Shown here one piece after another: positions 16,440 to 25,257 of a stretch of 64,000 bases of DNA. Origin of the DNA: Chloroflexi bacterium HGW-Chloroflexi-10 (GTDB taxonomy: Bacteria; Chloroflexota; Anaerolineae; Anaerolineales; Anaerolineaceae); NCBI GenBank assembly GCA_002840755.1, contig PHBZ01000007.1:62001-126000 (forward strand), read 5' to 3'. Position 1 is the stretch's first letter, and every line of letters starts with the position of its first letter. Below the pieces are notes generated by a model. That model made no database searches, was not told where the DNA came from, and saw nothing but the letters and a program-made list of their open reading frames with translations. Made by a program: the position numbers and the translations under genes.

Positions 16440-17459
16440 TTACGGCATTGGTTTGCGATACCATGTATCGACATAGAAAGTTTTATATCCTAGATGCTCA
16501 TACAGCGCATAAGCCGAAGACTCATTTTCGGCATCCACGCCCAGTTCAGCCTCCTGCATGCCTTGCTCTTTCAGTACCTGAAGACCACGCACAATCAGGG
16601 CACTGGCTAAACCACGTTTACGCCAGCCCGGACGGACATAAATGTGCTCCGTCAAACCGCGTTTTTGATTGTGTTCTTTGTTTTTTTCATAATCTATACG
16701 CATATGAACCATGCCGACTAGTTCCTCGCCGTCCCAGGCGACTTGCCAGAACTGGGGAGTATGGGATGAGTCTTCCAACCATTCAGGGTATTTTTCTTCC
16801 AGCCAATCTCCTTCCACATTTTCAAACAAACCATCATTCATCTCTTTTTGCGCTTCCCAGATTCTGCGCATGTGCTCCGGCCGTACCGGGCGGATTTCAA
16901 ACCCGGCCGGCATTGGATAATCGGGAACATCACCGAGTTGGCGGAGCATATTGTTAAAACGGCGGACAACCTGATAACCGCTGGTTTCCAAAATAACCAT
17001 CCAATCAACTTCATAATCAGGAGCCCAGGCCTGATAAAAGCGGTTGGTAACCAGGCCGTGCCCGGCAGATATGGTGAGCAATTGCTGCTCGTTACGACGA
17101 ACAATTTCCTGCCAGAACCCCTGCCCACGGTATTCCTGTTTCAAGCGGCTAATCTGATAGTACAGACGCGTATCGGCACTACTGGAGTACCAGCCCAAAC
17201 GGCTATAGCCTACTGCTTCCGCCGGTTGATCTGCATGGAAAGCAATCAACACCTGCTGGTCCGGAATAAATTCAGCGGTTGGCGCATACGATCGGGCAAT
17301 ATCCTCCAGAGTAAACTTTTCCGGGTGATTATCCGCCTGGCAATGGCTGTGAAATATCTCGTGAATCAAAGGGTAATCCTGCTCGCTGTGCAACCCTCGA
17401 AAGACAAGAGAACCTATCGAATTTAATTGTGTCTGATCTTTTAATAATTCATTATCCAT
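16440..17459 (-). CDS. Tandem GNAT-family N-acetyltransferase
   Basis: This 339-residue protein has two GNAT-like halves, an arrangement also seen in mycothiol-synthase-like proteins. The C-terminal half is the better conserved one: acetyl-CoA loop RPGWRKRGLASALI, then the closing motif NESSAYALYEHLGYK. The N-terminal half is degenerate (EYRGQGFWQEIV). AAGGATTTT precedes the ATG. It is upstream of the choline-kinase-like gene in an apparent two-gene operon. The acyl acceptor cannot be read from the sequence. Confidence 0.85.
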   Translation of the reverse strand: MDNELLKDQTQLNSIGSLVFRGLHSEQDYPLIHEIFHSHCQADNHPEKFTLEDIARSYAPTAEFIPDQQVLIAFHADQPAEAVGYSRLGWYSSSADTRLYYQISRLKQEYRGQGFWQEIVRRNEQQLLTISAGHGLVTNRFYQAWAPDYEVDWMVILETSGYQVVRRFNNMLRQLGDVPDYPMPAGFEIRPVRPEHMRRIWEAQKEMNDGLFENVEGDWLEEKYPEWLEDSSHTPQFWQVAWDGEELVGMVHMRIDYEKNKEHNQKRGLTEHIYVRPGWRKRGLASALIVRGLQVLKEQGMQEAELGVDAENESSAYALYEHLGYKTFYVDTWYRKPMP

Positions 17460-17613
17460 ATAAAATCCTTAAACCCTTTTAATGCTATTCAGTGAAATCT
17501 TCCTAAACGATCATACAAATTTGCCTTTTTTGTGTTTGGAGCACAGTTCCTCGCAGGAGCGTTCGGGATACGTATTAGAATATTCCAAGGTATTTCTTTT
17601 TCCCGGATATATT

Positions 17614-18564
17614 TTAGCCAATTATTGCCTTCATATTGCGGCTGATCACATCCACTGTTTCTTTTGAATCCACCAGATATGGAATTCTCATTTTCTTACT
17701 TACAGAAAGGACAACACTTTCCTCCGGGTTGCCATTCAGAAACTGGCGGGTTTCTTCTTCTGTAAGCCCATCCAACTGACCGGTGCGCTTTGCGGGTTCG
17801 CGATTGGCCGGGCAAGAAAACTGGCATATCATGCAACCCATCACAGAATTGTGAGCATTGGATGGAAACCAATCCGGCAATACGCCGGGAACTTCATTGT
17901 AGAGCGTAATACAGTGATTAATATCCACAACAAACTGATCGGAACGGATAGCGCCTCCAGGGCAAAGCTGCATACAAATAGTACACGTCTGGCAAAGATC
18001 CATCTTTTGAATTTCCTGCCAGTCGTCCTGATCAAAGGCATAATCCGTCAGAAAAGAGTGCAATGTGAGATAACTGCCCATACCTTCCACATAACAAATA
18101 TTATTACGGCCATAGCGCCCCAGACCGCTTCTGGTTGCCAGCAATTTGCCATGAAAGCGGTTATAAGTCCATTCAATCCGATGGTTATCTTCTTTGATAA
18201 TATTTTTCTGAACCTCATCTTTCAGTGCTACCCTGGTCAGACCAGATTCATAATAATTGGGCGGCATAGCTGCTGAAAACCGCTTATGATCTGTTTGAAA
18301 AGTTATTCTCATTGGTTTGATTGCAATCGCCATAATAATCAGCGATTGTGCATTCGGAAAATCTTCCGGTAGTGTGAAGGTCATTTCACTGAGGTAGCTG
18401 CGAAAAACTTCCGAGTTGCTAAGCAGGCCAGCCCGGTCCAGACGAGCGATATCTTCCTGCAATTGCGGCAAATGGGCAACCGACAGTGTGCGGTATTGAT
18501 ATTCAAATATCGAATCGGCATCTATAAGCGTACCAGAATTTTTATATTGTTTTTGTAACTCCAC
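17614..18564 (-). CDS. Ferredoxin-type 4Fe-4S protein, QueG-like
   Basis: This 316-residue protein contains a double 4Fe-4S cluster region: CQTCTICMQLCPGG near residue 190 and CMICQFSCPANR near 240. The overall layout, an N-terminal domain followed by the iron-sulfur module, resembles epoxyqueuosine reductase QueG and related corrinoid-linked reductases. The typical QueG N-terminal motifs are not convincing, so queuosine synthesis is not claimed. The start is GTG with GGAGGAG seven bases upstream. The alpha/beta hydrolase gene lies 18 bp upstream, so the two are likely co-transcribed. Confidence 0.75.
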   Translation of the reverse strand: MELQKQYKNSGTLIDADSIFEYQYRTLSVAHLPQLQEDIARLDRAGLLSNSEVFRSYLSEMTFTLPEDFPNAQSLIIMAIAIKPMRITFQTDHKRFSAAMPPNYYESGLTRVALKDEVQKNIIKEDNHRIEWTYNRFHGKLLATRSGLGRYGRNNICYVEGMGSYLTLHSFLTDYAFDQDDWQEIQKMDLCQTCTICMQLCPGGAIRSDQFVVDINHCITLYNEVPGVLPDWFPSNAHNSVMGCMICQFSCPANREPAKRTGQLDGLTEEETRQFLNGNPEESVVLSVSKKMRIPYLVDSKETVDVISRNMKAIIG

Positions 18565-18582
18565 TTTTCTCCTCCTTCACAA

Positions 18583-19479
18583 TCAATGATTGAATAGTTC
18601 CTGGCCATTCGTCCCTTTTAGAAAACCCAATATACTGGCACAAATACCATCCGGGTCCAACATCCAACCATAAGGATGAATCCAACCGGGCACTACCACC
18701 AGTCTGCCATTTTTTGCCAGTTTGATCAGGTTATGCATGGCCTTACAGGTTTTTTCATCCTTTTCGTCATCTTCACCGGACAGCATCAATACCGGGCACT
18801 GCACCCGGCTGTAATACTCTTCAAAGCGGCAATCAAAATATTGGGTCATATAGTTTTCGATCGCCTGTTTTTGCCAGCTGCGCGTAAACTGCCCCGGGCT
18901 GAATTCGAAGGCGTCATATTGAAAATAATCCGCTACAAAGGAATTCCAGCAACCATCCTTTTCAAAAATCTCTTTATAGAATTCAACGAATGCATCAACA
19001 GAGGGGAAAACTTTAGGCGGACGGCTGTGAATATCTGAAATATATTTGGCTACGTATTGCTTAAATTCGTTCTCAGAGCTTTCCCAAACACCATAAGGTC
19101 CATATTCACTGCAAAGTGCTCCGTCGCACACCAGCGAAATGACCTTTTCGGGATAATGTGCCGCCAGGCTAAGACCTACTTCGGCGCCTAAAGAACTGCC
19201 AATGACATGAGCACGATCCAATTTGAGCTGGCGCATCAATTCAACAATGTCCGCAGCCATGACGTCTATATGGCCCTCTGTCTGAGGTTTATCCGATTTA
19301 CCATGATCTCGCAAATCAACCAGGATTAATCGGTAATCATTTTCAAAAAAGGGAACGACACGCTGCCATATCATCAGATTTCCACCGCCAAAATGCAGAA
19401 AGATGATTGGATCTGTATCCATTTTATAATCACGGATTTGTAACTCAATTTGTCCCACTTTAATACGATAGTCTTGCAT
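18583..19479 (-). CDS. Alpha/beta-hydrolase fold protein
   Basis: This 298-residue protein has the oxyanion-hole region HFGGGN, a DLRDHGKS strand, the nucleophile elbow GSSLGAE (Ser of GxSxG), an acid candidate in SGEDDEKD, and the His in WIHPYG. That is a complete hydrolase triad. The ATG at 19479 has GAGAGG before it; the frame extends to 19581 without a start signal. It heads a two-gene unit with the Fe-S protein. The substrate is not predictable; esterase or lactonase activity is likely. Confidence 0.85.
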   Translation of the reverse strand: MQDYRIKVGQIELQIRDYKMDTDPIIFLHFGGGNLMIWQRVVPFFENDYRLILVDLRDHGKSDKPQTEGHIDVMAADIVELMRQLKLDRAHVIGSSLGAEVGLSLAAHYPEKVISLVCDGALCSEYGPYGVWESSENEFKQYVAKYISDIHSRPPKVFPSVDAFVEFYKEIFEKDGCWNSFVADYFQYDAFEFSPGQFTRSWQKQAIENYMTQYFDCRFEEYYSRVQCPVLMLSGEDDEKDEKTCKAMHNLIKLAKNGRLVVVPGWIHPYGWMLDPDGICASILGFLKGTNGQELFNH

Positions 19480-19913
19480 ATGTACCTCTCTAATAAATAT
19501 TGCAATCTTAGAAAACAAGAAATAGCAACAAACCTCTATCTTATGGTCAATAACACAAAACAGAGAGTGGATTTTTCCCAATTTTTTTCAGGTAAAAAGC
19601 ATTTAACCTGGGAAAAGTGCATATAAATTTATTTTTAATTTATTTGGAAAATAAACAGGAGAAAGTTTGATCGGGCATAAAAATCTCCTCTGCTACTTCA
19701 CGACCAAAAATAAAGAATTTTTTATTAATTGCATGGATCATGAACTTATTTTAGCCAATCCCCAACAGAACAAAAACAGTCATTTGTCCAGTTTTCAGGA
19801 CGTCGAGGAATCAATTTCGATTTTCCTCTTGACATTAACGTTACGTCATAGATTAAGATGAGGACATGCTGGAAGACCGGTCTAGCAATACTATTTGAGT
19901 TAGGAGTTATACA
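19480..19913. other. Divergent intergenic region holding a MerR-type promoter
   Basis: These 434 bp separate the leftward alpha/beta-hydrolase gene from the rightward DUF2268 gene. They are AT-rich, and the only element I can support is the MerR-type promoter listed separately at 19829-19859. A short open frame at 19667-19861 crosses that promoter and is not credible. Confidence 0.5.
19829..19859 (+). promoter_or_regulatory. MerR-type promoter with 19-bp spacer
   Basis: TTGACA (19829-19834) is followed after exactly 19 bp by TAAGAT (19854-19859). The over-long spacer carries an imperfect dyad (TGAC...GTCA) lying between the hexamers. This is the layout of promoters activated by MerR-family regulators, which twist the DNA to shorten the effective spacing. 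The start of the DUF2268 gene is 54 bp downstream. No merR-like gene is in the window, so the regulator is encoded elsewhere. Confidence 0.65.
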
Positions 19914-20819
19914 ATGATCAAGACAAACTGGATCAACACCAATGACATTTACCGGCAAATCCTGGCAGCACCGGATGCGCGAACAAGGCAGGATTTATAT
20001 CTACACAAAATCATGCAGCCCTGGAAACCAATGATGGACATGATGGCGCAGCAATTCATGGGCAACTCAACCGATCCACTAGCCGGTGCGCGCACCTTTG
20101 GCTGGCTATTGCCGGACCAGACGGAAGAAATCCGCTCTTTACTGGCACAAATAGAAGCAGCCCACGCCTGGGAAGACGGCGAAGCTGCGTTTCAATTGGC
20201 TGCCAGCCGTTTTGAGCCATTCACCGAGCGCATTCCCTTCGCAAGCATTGAAGGCTGGCTGCTGCTGGCGGATCCGGCACGCTCAAACCCAATGGAAGGC
20301 GGTTATACCGGAGCAACCGACTGGCTGGAACCGCGTTTTGTTTGCCAGTTCTGGGAACTCAAACCACGCTACCTGGAACGGATTGGCAGCCTGGTTGCCC
20401 ACGAGATGCACCACCTGATCCGCATGCGCGTCTTCCCCTTCAACCCGATGACGACGACAGTGGCCGATTATATCGTGATTGAAGGCACGGCAGAGGCATT
20501 CGCTGCATCACTGTTTGGTGAGGAAAAAATAGGTACTTTCATTACCGATTTTGACAGCAGCCAATTGGAAATAGCCTGTACACTGATCGGCAGCAATCTG
20601 GATGCAAATGGCTTTAATGTGATTCGCGGATATATCTTTGGCGATGAACTGGCTTCAAAATACGGTTTTCAACCCGCTGGCGGGATGCCAACTTACGGCG
20701 GATACACAGTCGGTTACCAGGTTGTGCGCACATTTCTCCAGCGCACTGGGATGTCCATTGAGGAAGCGACATTCCTGCCGGCAAAGGAAATTGTAGAGGG
20801 ATCGGGATATTTCCAGTAA
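19914..20819 (+). CDS. DUF2268-type putative zinc metalloprotease
   Basis: This 301-residue protein has the zinc motif H163-E-M-H-H167 (AHEMHHLIR) followed by a downstream Glu (VIEGTAEAFAA), typical of the DUF2268 group of predicted metallopeptidases. There is no signal peptide, so it should be cytoplasmic. It is a single gene with its own MerR-type promoter and a strong terminator 38 bp after the stop. Drug- or stress-inducible expression is therefore likely, but the target protein is unknown. Confidence 0.82.
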   Translation: MIKTNWINTNDIYRQILAAPDARTRQDLYLHKIMQPWKPMMDMMAQQFMGNSTDPLAGARTFGWLLPDQTEEIRSLLAQIEAAHAWEDGEAAFQLAASRFEPFTERIPFASIEGWLLLADPARSNPMEGGYTGATDWLEPRFVCQFWELKPRYLERIGSLVAHEMHHLIRMRVFPFNPMTTTVADYIVIEGTAEAFAASLFGEEKIGTFITDFDSSQLEIACTLIGSNLDANGFNVIRGYIFGDELASKYGFQPAGGMPTYGGYTVGYQVVRTFLQRTGMSIEEATFLPAKEIVEGSGYFQ

Positions 20820-20856
20820 AAGAAATAGAAATAATGAGTACCGAGTTATAAGGAAA

Positions 20857-20895
20857 ATAAGATGATGTGGTCATAATTTGACCACATCATCTTAT
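20857..20895. terminator. Bidirectional terminator between DUF2268 and tex genes
   Basis: A perfect 17-bp inverted repeat (20857-20873 with 20879-20895, 5-nt loop) sits between the convergent genes. AT-rich flanks lie on both sides. It can act on transcripts from either direction. Confidence 0.85.
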
Positions 20896-20900
20896 CCATA

Positions 20901-23033
20901 TTAATCCTGAGCCCAACCGAGGGAGATGCGTCCGCGGTCTATTTCAATACTCTGGATAGTGACCATCAGAATCTGGCCAACTCCCAAAACCTCGCCGCGT
21001 GGGATCTGTGAGCGATGCAGCAGACCATCCTGTTTGACGCCAATATCAATAAATGCGCCAAAATCGATAACGTTACGTACTGTGCCTTTGAGACGCATAC
21101 CCACCTGTAAGTCCGACATGGAAAGCACATCGGTACGCAGGATAGGGGTGGGCAGATCTTCACGGGGGTCACGCCCGGGACGAACCAATTGTTCAAAGAT
21201 ATCTTCCAACGTTGGAACGCCGGTTTTCAATTCCTCCGCCAGTTCGGGCAGGGGCTGCATGCGTTTGAGCCGGTCCAGTGCCTGGCGCCGATCATCCAAC
21301 GAAGATTTGAGGGTAATACCGCCCTTTTTCAAAATGGCGCGCGCAACAGCATAACTTTCCGGGTGGATAGCCGAAGCATCAAAAGGCTCTTCGCCGCCGC
21401 GCACGCGTAGGAAGCCAGCGCATTGTTCATAAGCTTTCGGCCCCAACCCACCAACCTTCTTGAGTTCGGCGCGGCTGTGGAAGGGTCCCTGCTCATCTCG
21501 ATGAGCTACAATCTTATCCGCCAGCTTAGGACCAATCCCGGAGACATAAGTCAGTAAAGCCGGGGAAGCTGTGTTTACATCCACCCCGACACGATTAACC
21601 ACATCTTCAACCACCCCACCCAGCGAGCGCGACAAGTCGCCCTGGTCCACATCATGCTGGTACATGCCTACGCCAATCGATTTTGGGTCAATCTTGACCA
21701 ACTCAGCCAGCGGATCCTGCACACGGCGGCCAATCGAGACCGCACCACGAATGGAGACATCCAAACCAGGCAGTTCGGCGCGTGCCAATGGGCTGGCAGA
21801 ATAGACCGAAGCGCCAGCCTCACTGGCGATAATGTAGCGGGTAGTATGCATGTCACGGGTTAATTCAGCCGCCAATTGCTCGGTCTCACGCGAGGCAGTC
21901 CCGTTACCAATCGAGATAAGCGTGACCTTATGTTTTTCGACCAGATGTTTGAGAATCGTCAGTGATTCTTTCTTCTGATTCTGAGGTGGGTGTGGATAAA
22001 TTGTTCCGGTATCCAGCAGCTTACCGGTTGGATCAACCACGGCCACCTTGCAACCGGTGCGAAAACCCGGGTCCAGCGCCAGCACGGTATGCCCGGCCAA
22101 CGGCGGAATGCTGAGCAATCCTTTGAGATTGGTGGCAAAGACGGCAATGGCGTGCGCCTCGGCCAACTCAGTCAGAGCGCGGCGCACATCGCGTTCAATG
22201 GCTGGCAGTAACAAGCGTTCGGCGCTGTCCTGAATGGCTTCACGCATCTGATCTGCCAGCGGCGATTTGGGATTGGGGCGGAAATGAGTCAGGATGGCAT
22301 TTTCCCAATCGCGCGGCTGCACCTGAATATTCACGCGCAACACTTTCTCTGTTTCACCTCGATTAATCGCCAGCACCTGGTGCGGGCGGATACGGTCGAT
22401 GCGGAAATCAAAATTGTAGTAGGTTTCATAAACGCGCTTTTCATCCTGCGCGTCTTCCACTTTACTACAGGACAAAGACCCCCAATTCATCGCCTTTTCA
22501 CGAACTGCTGCACGCACCTCGGGATGGTCACTGATGGTTTCGGCTATGATATCACGCGCACCCTGCCAGGCATCCTCCAATGTGGGTACTTCTTCATTTA
22601 AGAAAGGTTTAGCAATCATGTCCAGTTTACTTTGGGTGGCTGGCTGCTTGAGGATCCACTCCGCCAGACCCTCCAACCCGCGCTGACGGGCGATCATGGC
22701 GCGTGTGCGGCGTTTGGGCTTGTAGGGCTGGTACAGATCTTCCAATTGGGTCAGCGTTTCGGCAGCGTTGATCTTTGTTTGCAATTCTTCGGTTAATTTG
22801 CCCTGTTCTTCAATAGACTTCAGAATGGTCGCGCGGCGTTCATCCATCCCACGCAGGCGCTCCAAACCGGATTGAATTTTGCGCAGTTCTTCTTCATCCA
22901 AACTATCGGTGCGTTCTTTGCGATAACGGGCGATGAAGGGAATGGTATTGCCTTCATCGAGCATTTCAATTACGGCTTGCACCTGATTGGGGCGCAGATT
23001 GATCAGTTTGGCAAGTTGATTAGCATAGGTCAT
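20901..23033 (-). CDS. tex: Tex family RNA-binding transcription accessory protein
   Basis: This 710-residue protein has the full Tex layout: N-terminal helical domain (RKERTDSLDEE), YqgF-like RNase H fold (ALDPGFRTGCKVAVV near 320), helix-hairpin-helix region (SGIGPKLADKIVAHR) and a C-terminal S1 domain (VGMRLKGTVRNVIDFGAFIDIG). Tex binds nucleic acid and acts in transcription and RNA quality control. GGAG lies seven bases before the ATG. It is transcribed alone, with a shared terminator beyond its stop. Confidence 0.95.
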   Translation of the reverse strand: MTYANQLAKLINLRPNQVQAVIEMLDEGNTIPFIARYRKERTDSLDEEELRKIQSGLERLRGMDERRATILKSIEEQGKLTEELQTKINAAETLTQLEDLYQPYKPKRRTRAMIARQRGLEGLAEWILKQPATQSKLDMIAKPFLNEEVPTLEDAWQGARDIIAETISDHPEVRAAVREKAMNWGSLSCSKVEDAQDEKRVYETYYNFDFRIDRIRPHQVLAINRGETEKVLRVNIQVQPRDWENAILTHFRPNPKSPLADQMREAIQDSAERLLLPAIERDVRRALTELAEAHAIAVFATNLKGLLSIPPLAGHTVLALDPGFRTGCKVAVVDPTGKLLDTGTIYPHPPQNQKKESLTILKHLVEKHKVTLISIGNGTASRETEQLAAELTRDMHTTRYIIASEAGASVYSASPLARAELPGLDVSIRGAVSIGRRVQDPLAELVKIDPKSIGVGMYQHDVDQGDLSRSLGGVVEDVVNRVGVDVNTASPALLTYVSGIGPKLADKIVAHRDEQGPFHSRAELKKVGGLGPKAYEQCAGFLRVRGGEEPFDASAIHPESYAVARAILKKGGITLKSSLDDRRQALDRLKRMQPLPELAEELKTGVPTLEDIFEQLVRPGRDPREDLPTPILRTDVLSMSDLQVGMRLKGTVRNVIDFGAFIDIGVKQDGLLHRSQIPRGEVLGVGQILMVTIQSIEIDRGRISLGWAQD

Positions 23034-23114
23034 GGTTATTCTCCAGAAAAGAGGGATGAGTATAGTAAAAAAGTAATCAGTAATGCGTACGGAGGTATAT
23101 GTGGTCAGGAAAAA

Positions 23115-23606
23115 TCAGGTCTCCGTCGGGGGTTGGTAAGCGCGTTCTTTGCCGGTAAGGTGTTCAACCCGGATGCAAACTACCTGGGTAACATCGAAAA
23201 GTTTGTCAATATAGGCTTCACCGGCGGCCTCTTCTCCGGGGTTATATTTGGCAGCAAGCAAGTGTAAACCAAGGCGTTTTTCGTCGCCTTCGACTTCTGT
23301 GGCTGTACCAAAGGCAATCACACTCTCAAAGCCAGTGCTGAACTTCCAGGCCATTACCTGCGTCATACCCACCACGGTGAAACACACGCGCGGGTTAGCT
23401 CGCAGATTATCCAGCTTATGGCCTTCCTGGGCAGAATGAAAATAAATACGCCCAACGCCATCAAAAGCATAGCTAACCGGCACACCATAAGGTTGTCCAG
23501 CAGAATCAACACTGGAAAGCACGCCGTATTCACCTTTCTCAAGAATTGACAGGGCGGATTCAGTACTCGTCTGGCGGTCTTTGCGGCGCATGGGTCGAAA
23601 ATTCAT
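23115..23606 (-). CDS. Pyridoxamine 5'-phosphate oxidase-family flavoprotein (NimA-like)
   Basis: This 163-residue protein has the split-barrel flavin-binding fold. The N-terminal RRKDRQ...GEYGVLSSVDSAGQPYGVP and the HSAQEGHKLDNLRANPRVCF segment match NimA-like and PNPOx-family proteins that bind FMN or F420. Such proteins reduce nitro compounds or other small acceptors. AGGAG precedes the ATG. It stands alone, upstream of a pair of inverted repeats and divergent from the stress module. Confidence 0.85.
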   Translation of the reverse strand: MNFRPMRRKDRQTSTESALSILEKGEYGVLSSVDSAGQPYGVPVSYAFDGVGRIYFHSAQEGHKLDNLRANPRVCFTVVGMTQVMAWKFSTGFESVIAFGTATEVEGDEKRLGLHLLAAKYNPGEEAAGEAYIDKLFDVTQVVCIRVEHLTGKERAYQPPTET

Positions 23607-23673
23607 GGGTAGCTCCTGGGTCGGTGAATTTCAAGGAATCTTACCATGAATCGAGTATAGAGAGCGATTTTTC

Positions 23674-23722
23674 AGGAATTATTTTCATGGAAATTTGGAT
23701 TCGTTTTTCGAAAATAATTCCT
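23674..23722. repeat. 13-bp perfect inverted repeat
   Basis: AGGAATTATTTTC (23674-23686) is repeated inverted at 23710-23722 with a 23-nt centre. It could be a wide operator for a dimeric regulator or a long hairpin. It lies about 70 bp upstream of the PNPOx-family start and 195 bp upstream of the YtxH gene. Confidence 0.6.
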
Positions 23723-23788
23723 ATCGGGAGGAGGGAACAGCTAACAGCGGAGCAGCCGGAAATGACCAGCCCAGGGACTTCCCTATAT

Positions 23789-23812
23789 TCAATGGGAATT
23801 AATCCCCATTGA
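23789..23812. repeat. 8-bp inverted repeat upstream of the YtxH gene
   Basis: TCAATGGG (23789-23796) and CCCATTGA (23805-23812) flank an 8-nt AT-rich centre. The size and position fit an operator, roughly 105 bp before the YtxH start. Confidence 0.45.
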
Positions 23813-23916
23813 TTCTGTGAAAATACCACTTACAATCAGGCATAAGAAGTTAATAACAATCAATAAGTTCAGGTCAATAAGTCAAATGATTTGAAAAATG
23901 ATAAGGAGAAAATTAA

Positions 23917-24189
23917 ATGAATAAAAAAAGATGGATTTCCGGTCTTCTGGTTGGCAGCCTGGTTGGTGCAGGAGTTGCTTTATTGAGCGCCACACACTCC
24001 GGTAAAGAAACCCGCGCCATGATTTCTGAAAAAAGCCTTGCTTTAAAGGATAAAGTATCATCCACAGTGGATGATACACGCACACAAATTGGTGAATTAA
24101 CATCAACCGTAGTGGATAAAACGCGTGATCGTTTTTCACAATTAAAAAATGCTGCCAGTAAACTTTCAAAAGAAGAAGTGCCAGCTTAA
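23917..24189 (+). CDS. YtxH domain-containing membrane protein
   Basis: This 90-residue protein begins with KKRW and one Gly-rich membrane helix (ISGLLVGSLVGAGVALLS), followed by a YtxH-type hydrophilic tail predicted as amphipathic helix (KETRAMISEK, then repeated Val-Asp-Asp/Lys-Thr-Arg). YtxH proteins are general-stress envelope proteins of unknown mechanism. AAGGAG precedes the ATG. A strong terminator follows, so it is expressed as its own unit at the head of the stress module. Confidence 0.85.
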   Translation: MNKKRWISGLLVGSLVGAGVALLSATHSGKETRAMISEKSLALKDKVSSTVDDTRTQIGELTSTVVDKTRDRFSQLKNAASKLSKEEVPA

Positions 24190-24260
24190 CAAAACAAATA
24201 ATGATCAGGAAGCAAGAATCGCCATGGCTTCCTAATTAAGACGATTATTACAATAACCAC

Positions 24261-24293
24261 AAAAAGGACGCCGTAAAATTCGGCGTCCTTTTT
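24261..24293 (+). terminator. Rho-independent terminator after the YtxH gene
   Basis: A 13-bp perfect stem (AAAAAGGACGCCG with its complement, 7-nt loop) ends in a run of five T. It should end the YtxH transcript and, given the A-run on the other side, could work in both directions. Confidence 0.88.
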
Positions 24294-24387
24294 AGGGAAA
24301 TTCCCCATACTATGGCTGGTATTTCCCCGCTTGTTTTATAGAGTGCAACCAATCAGAATCAAGTCAGGCACAGCATATTGGAAGGAG

Positions 24388-24416
24388 CCTTTCGGCTTAT
24401 AGCCCAAAGGGATTTT
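24388..24416 (+). promoter_or_regulatory. Leader stem-loop followed by T-run before a response regulator gene
   Basis: CCTTT-C-GGC pairs with GCC-C-AAAGG around a 5-nt loop (24388-24410), and GATTTTT follows. It lies about 45 bp before the response regulator start, after the stronger terminator at 24261-24293, so it may be a leader attenuator or simply a second terminator. Confidence 0.4.
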
Positions 24417-24458
24417 TAATATAGGAGAAATAAATAATAAATTTACAGGTAGAAAGTG

Positions 24459-25124
24459 ATGAAAAACATTCGAATTGTACTGGCAGATGATCATACCGTT
24501 GTACGTCAAGGTATTCGCATGTTGTTAGCCCAGACTGAAGGGATGGAGGTTGTCGGTGAAGCCTCAAACGGCCTGGAAGCGTTGACATTGGTGCAAGAAA
24601 CGGAACCGGATGTATTGGTTCTCGATATTGAAATGCCGCTCATGAATGGGATAGAAGTAGCACGCAATTTAAAGAACCAACACTCGGCCACCCGGGTGTT
24701 GATTCTAAGTGCATATGATGAGTTGGAATATATTTTAGAATTGTTGGCAAACGGCGCGAATGGTTATTTGCTGAAAGAAAACGCACCAAAACAATTGGTT
24801 TCGGCTATTCGTAAGGTAGCTGAGAATGAACAGGCGTGGAGTGAAAAACGCGTTAGCGATCGCTTGAAAACTTTGCGAACCAATATGAATTACCAACCAA
24901 CAATAACCATCCTTGAATTAGATTTATTGAAAGCTTATGCTGCTCATGATTCTATCGATGGGGCGGCGCAAACTGTTCATTTATCTCCGGAAGAGGCGGA
25001 ACGGGTCATTGAGGGTATGCGCCGGCGTTTTTGGGTACACAGCAATGATGAATTATTAGGATATGCCTTGAGCCTGGGATGGATATCATCCAGAAATGGT
25101 AACTTCCCTATTGAAGAGGGGTAG
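24459..25124 (+). CDS. NarL-type response regulator with degenerate output domain
   Basis: This 221-residue protein has an intact receiver with D10-D11, phospho-acceptor D56, and Lys in LLKEN. The C-terminal 60 residues line up in length and spacing with a LuxR helix-turn-helix, but the usual motif (L-T-x-R-E-x-x-V-L and S-x-K-T-V) is largely replaced. ATG at 24459 is preferred over the GTG one codon earlier. The adjacent kinase at 25941-27374 may phosphorylate it alongside the canonical LuxR regulator at 27377-28003. DNA binding is uncertain. Confidence 0.8.
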   Translation: MKNIRIVLADDHTVVRQGIRMLLAQTEGMEVVGEASNGLEALTLVQETEPDVLVLDIEMPLMNGIEVARNLKNQHSATRVLILSAYDELEYILELLANGANGYLLKENAPKQLVSAIRKVAENEQAWSEKRVSDRLKTLRTNMNYQPTITILELDLLKAYAAHDSIDGAAQTVHLSPEEAERVIEGMRRRFWVHSNDELLGYALSLGWISSRNGNFPIEEG

Positions 25125-25257
25125 GGAATCCCCTTGTTTTTGAGAGGGTTTATCCCAATTGTTTTTAATGATCAAAACTTTTATCCTTTCAATATCGGCA
25201 GCAAAAAGCCGGCAAGAACAATATAAATTAACATAACTTAAGAAAAGGAGTTTTGTA

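Larger units (their letters stand above)
23607..23916. other. Divergent intergenic region of the stress module
   Basis: These 310 bp lie between the leftward PNPOx-family gene and the rightward YtxH gene. They contain two separate inverted repeats, listed as individual features, and an AAGGAG ribosome-binding site for YtxH. No gene is supported here. Confidence 0.5.

Noticed and set aside
17614..18564. Assignment of the Fe-S protein as queuosine reductase QueG
   Set aside because: The iron-sulfur module fits, but the N-terminal corrinoid-binding motifs of QueG are not convincing and no queuosine gene is adjacent.
19667..19861. Short open frame ahead of the DUF2268 gene
   Set aside because: It overlaps the MerR-type promoter and has no coding character.
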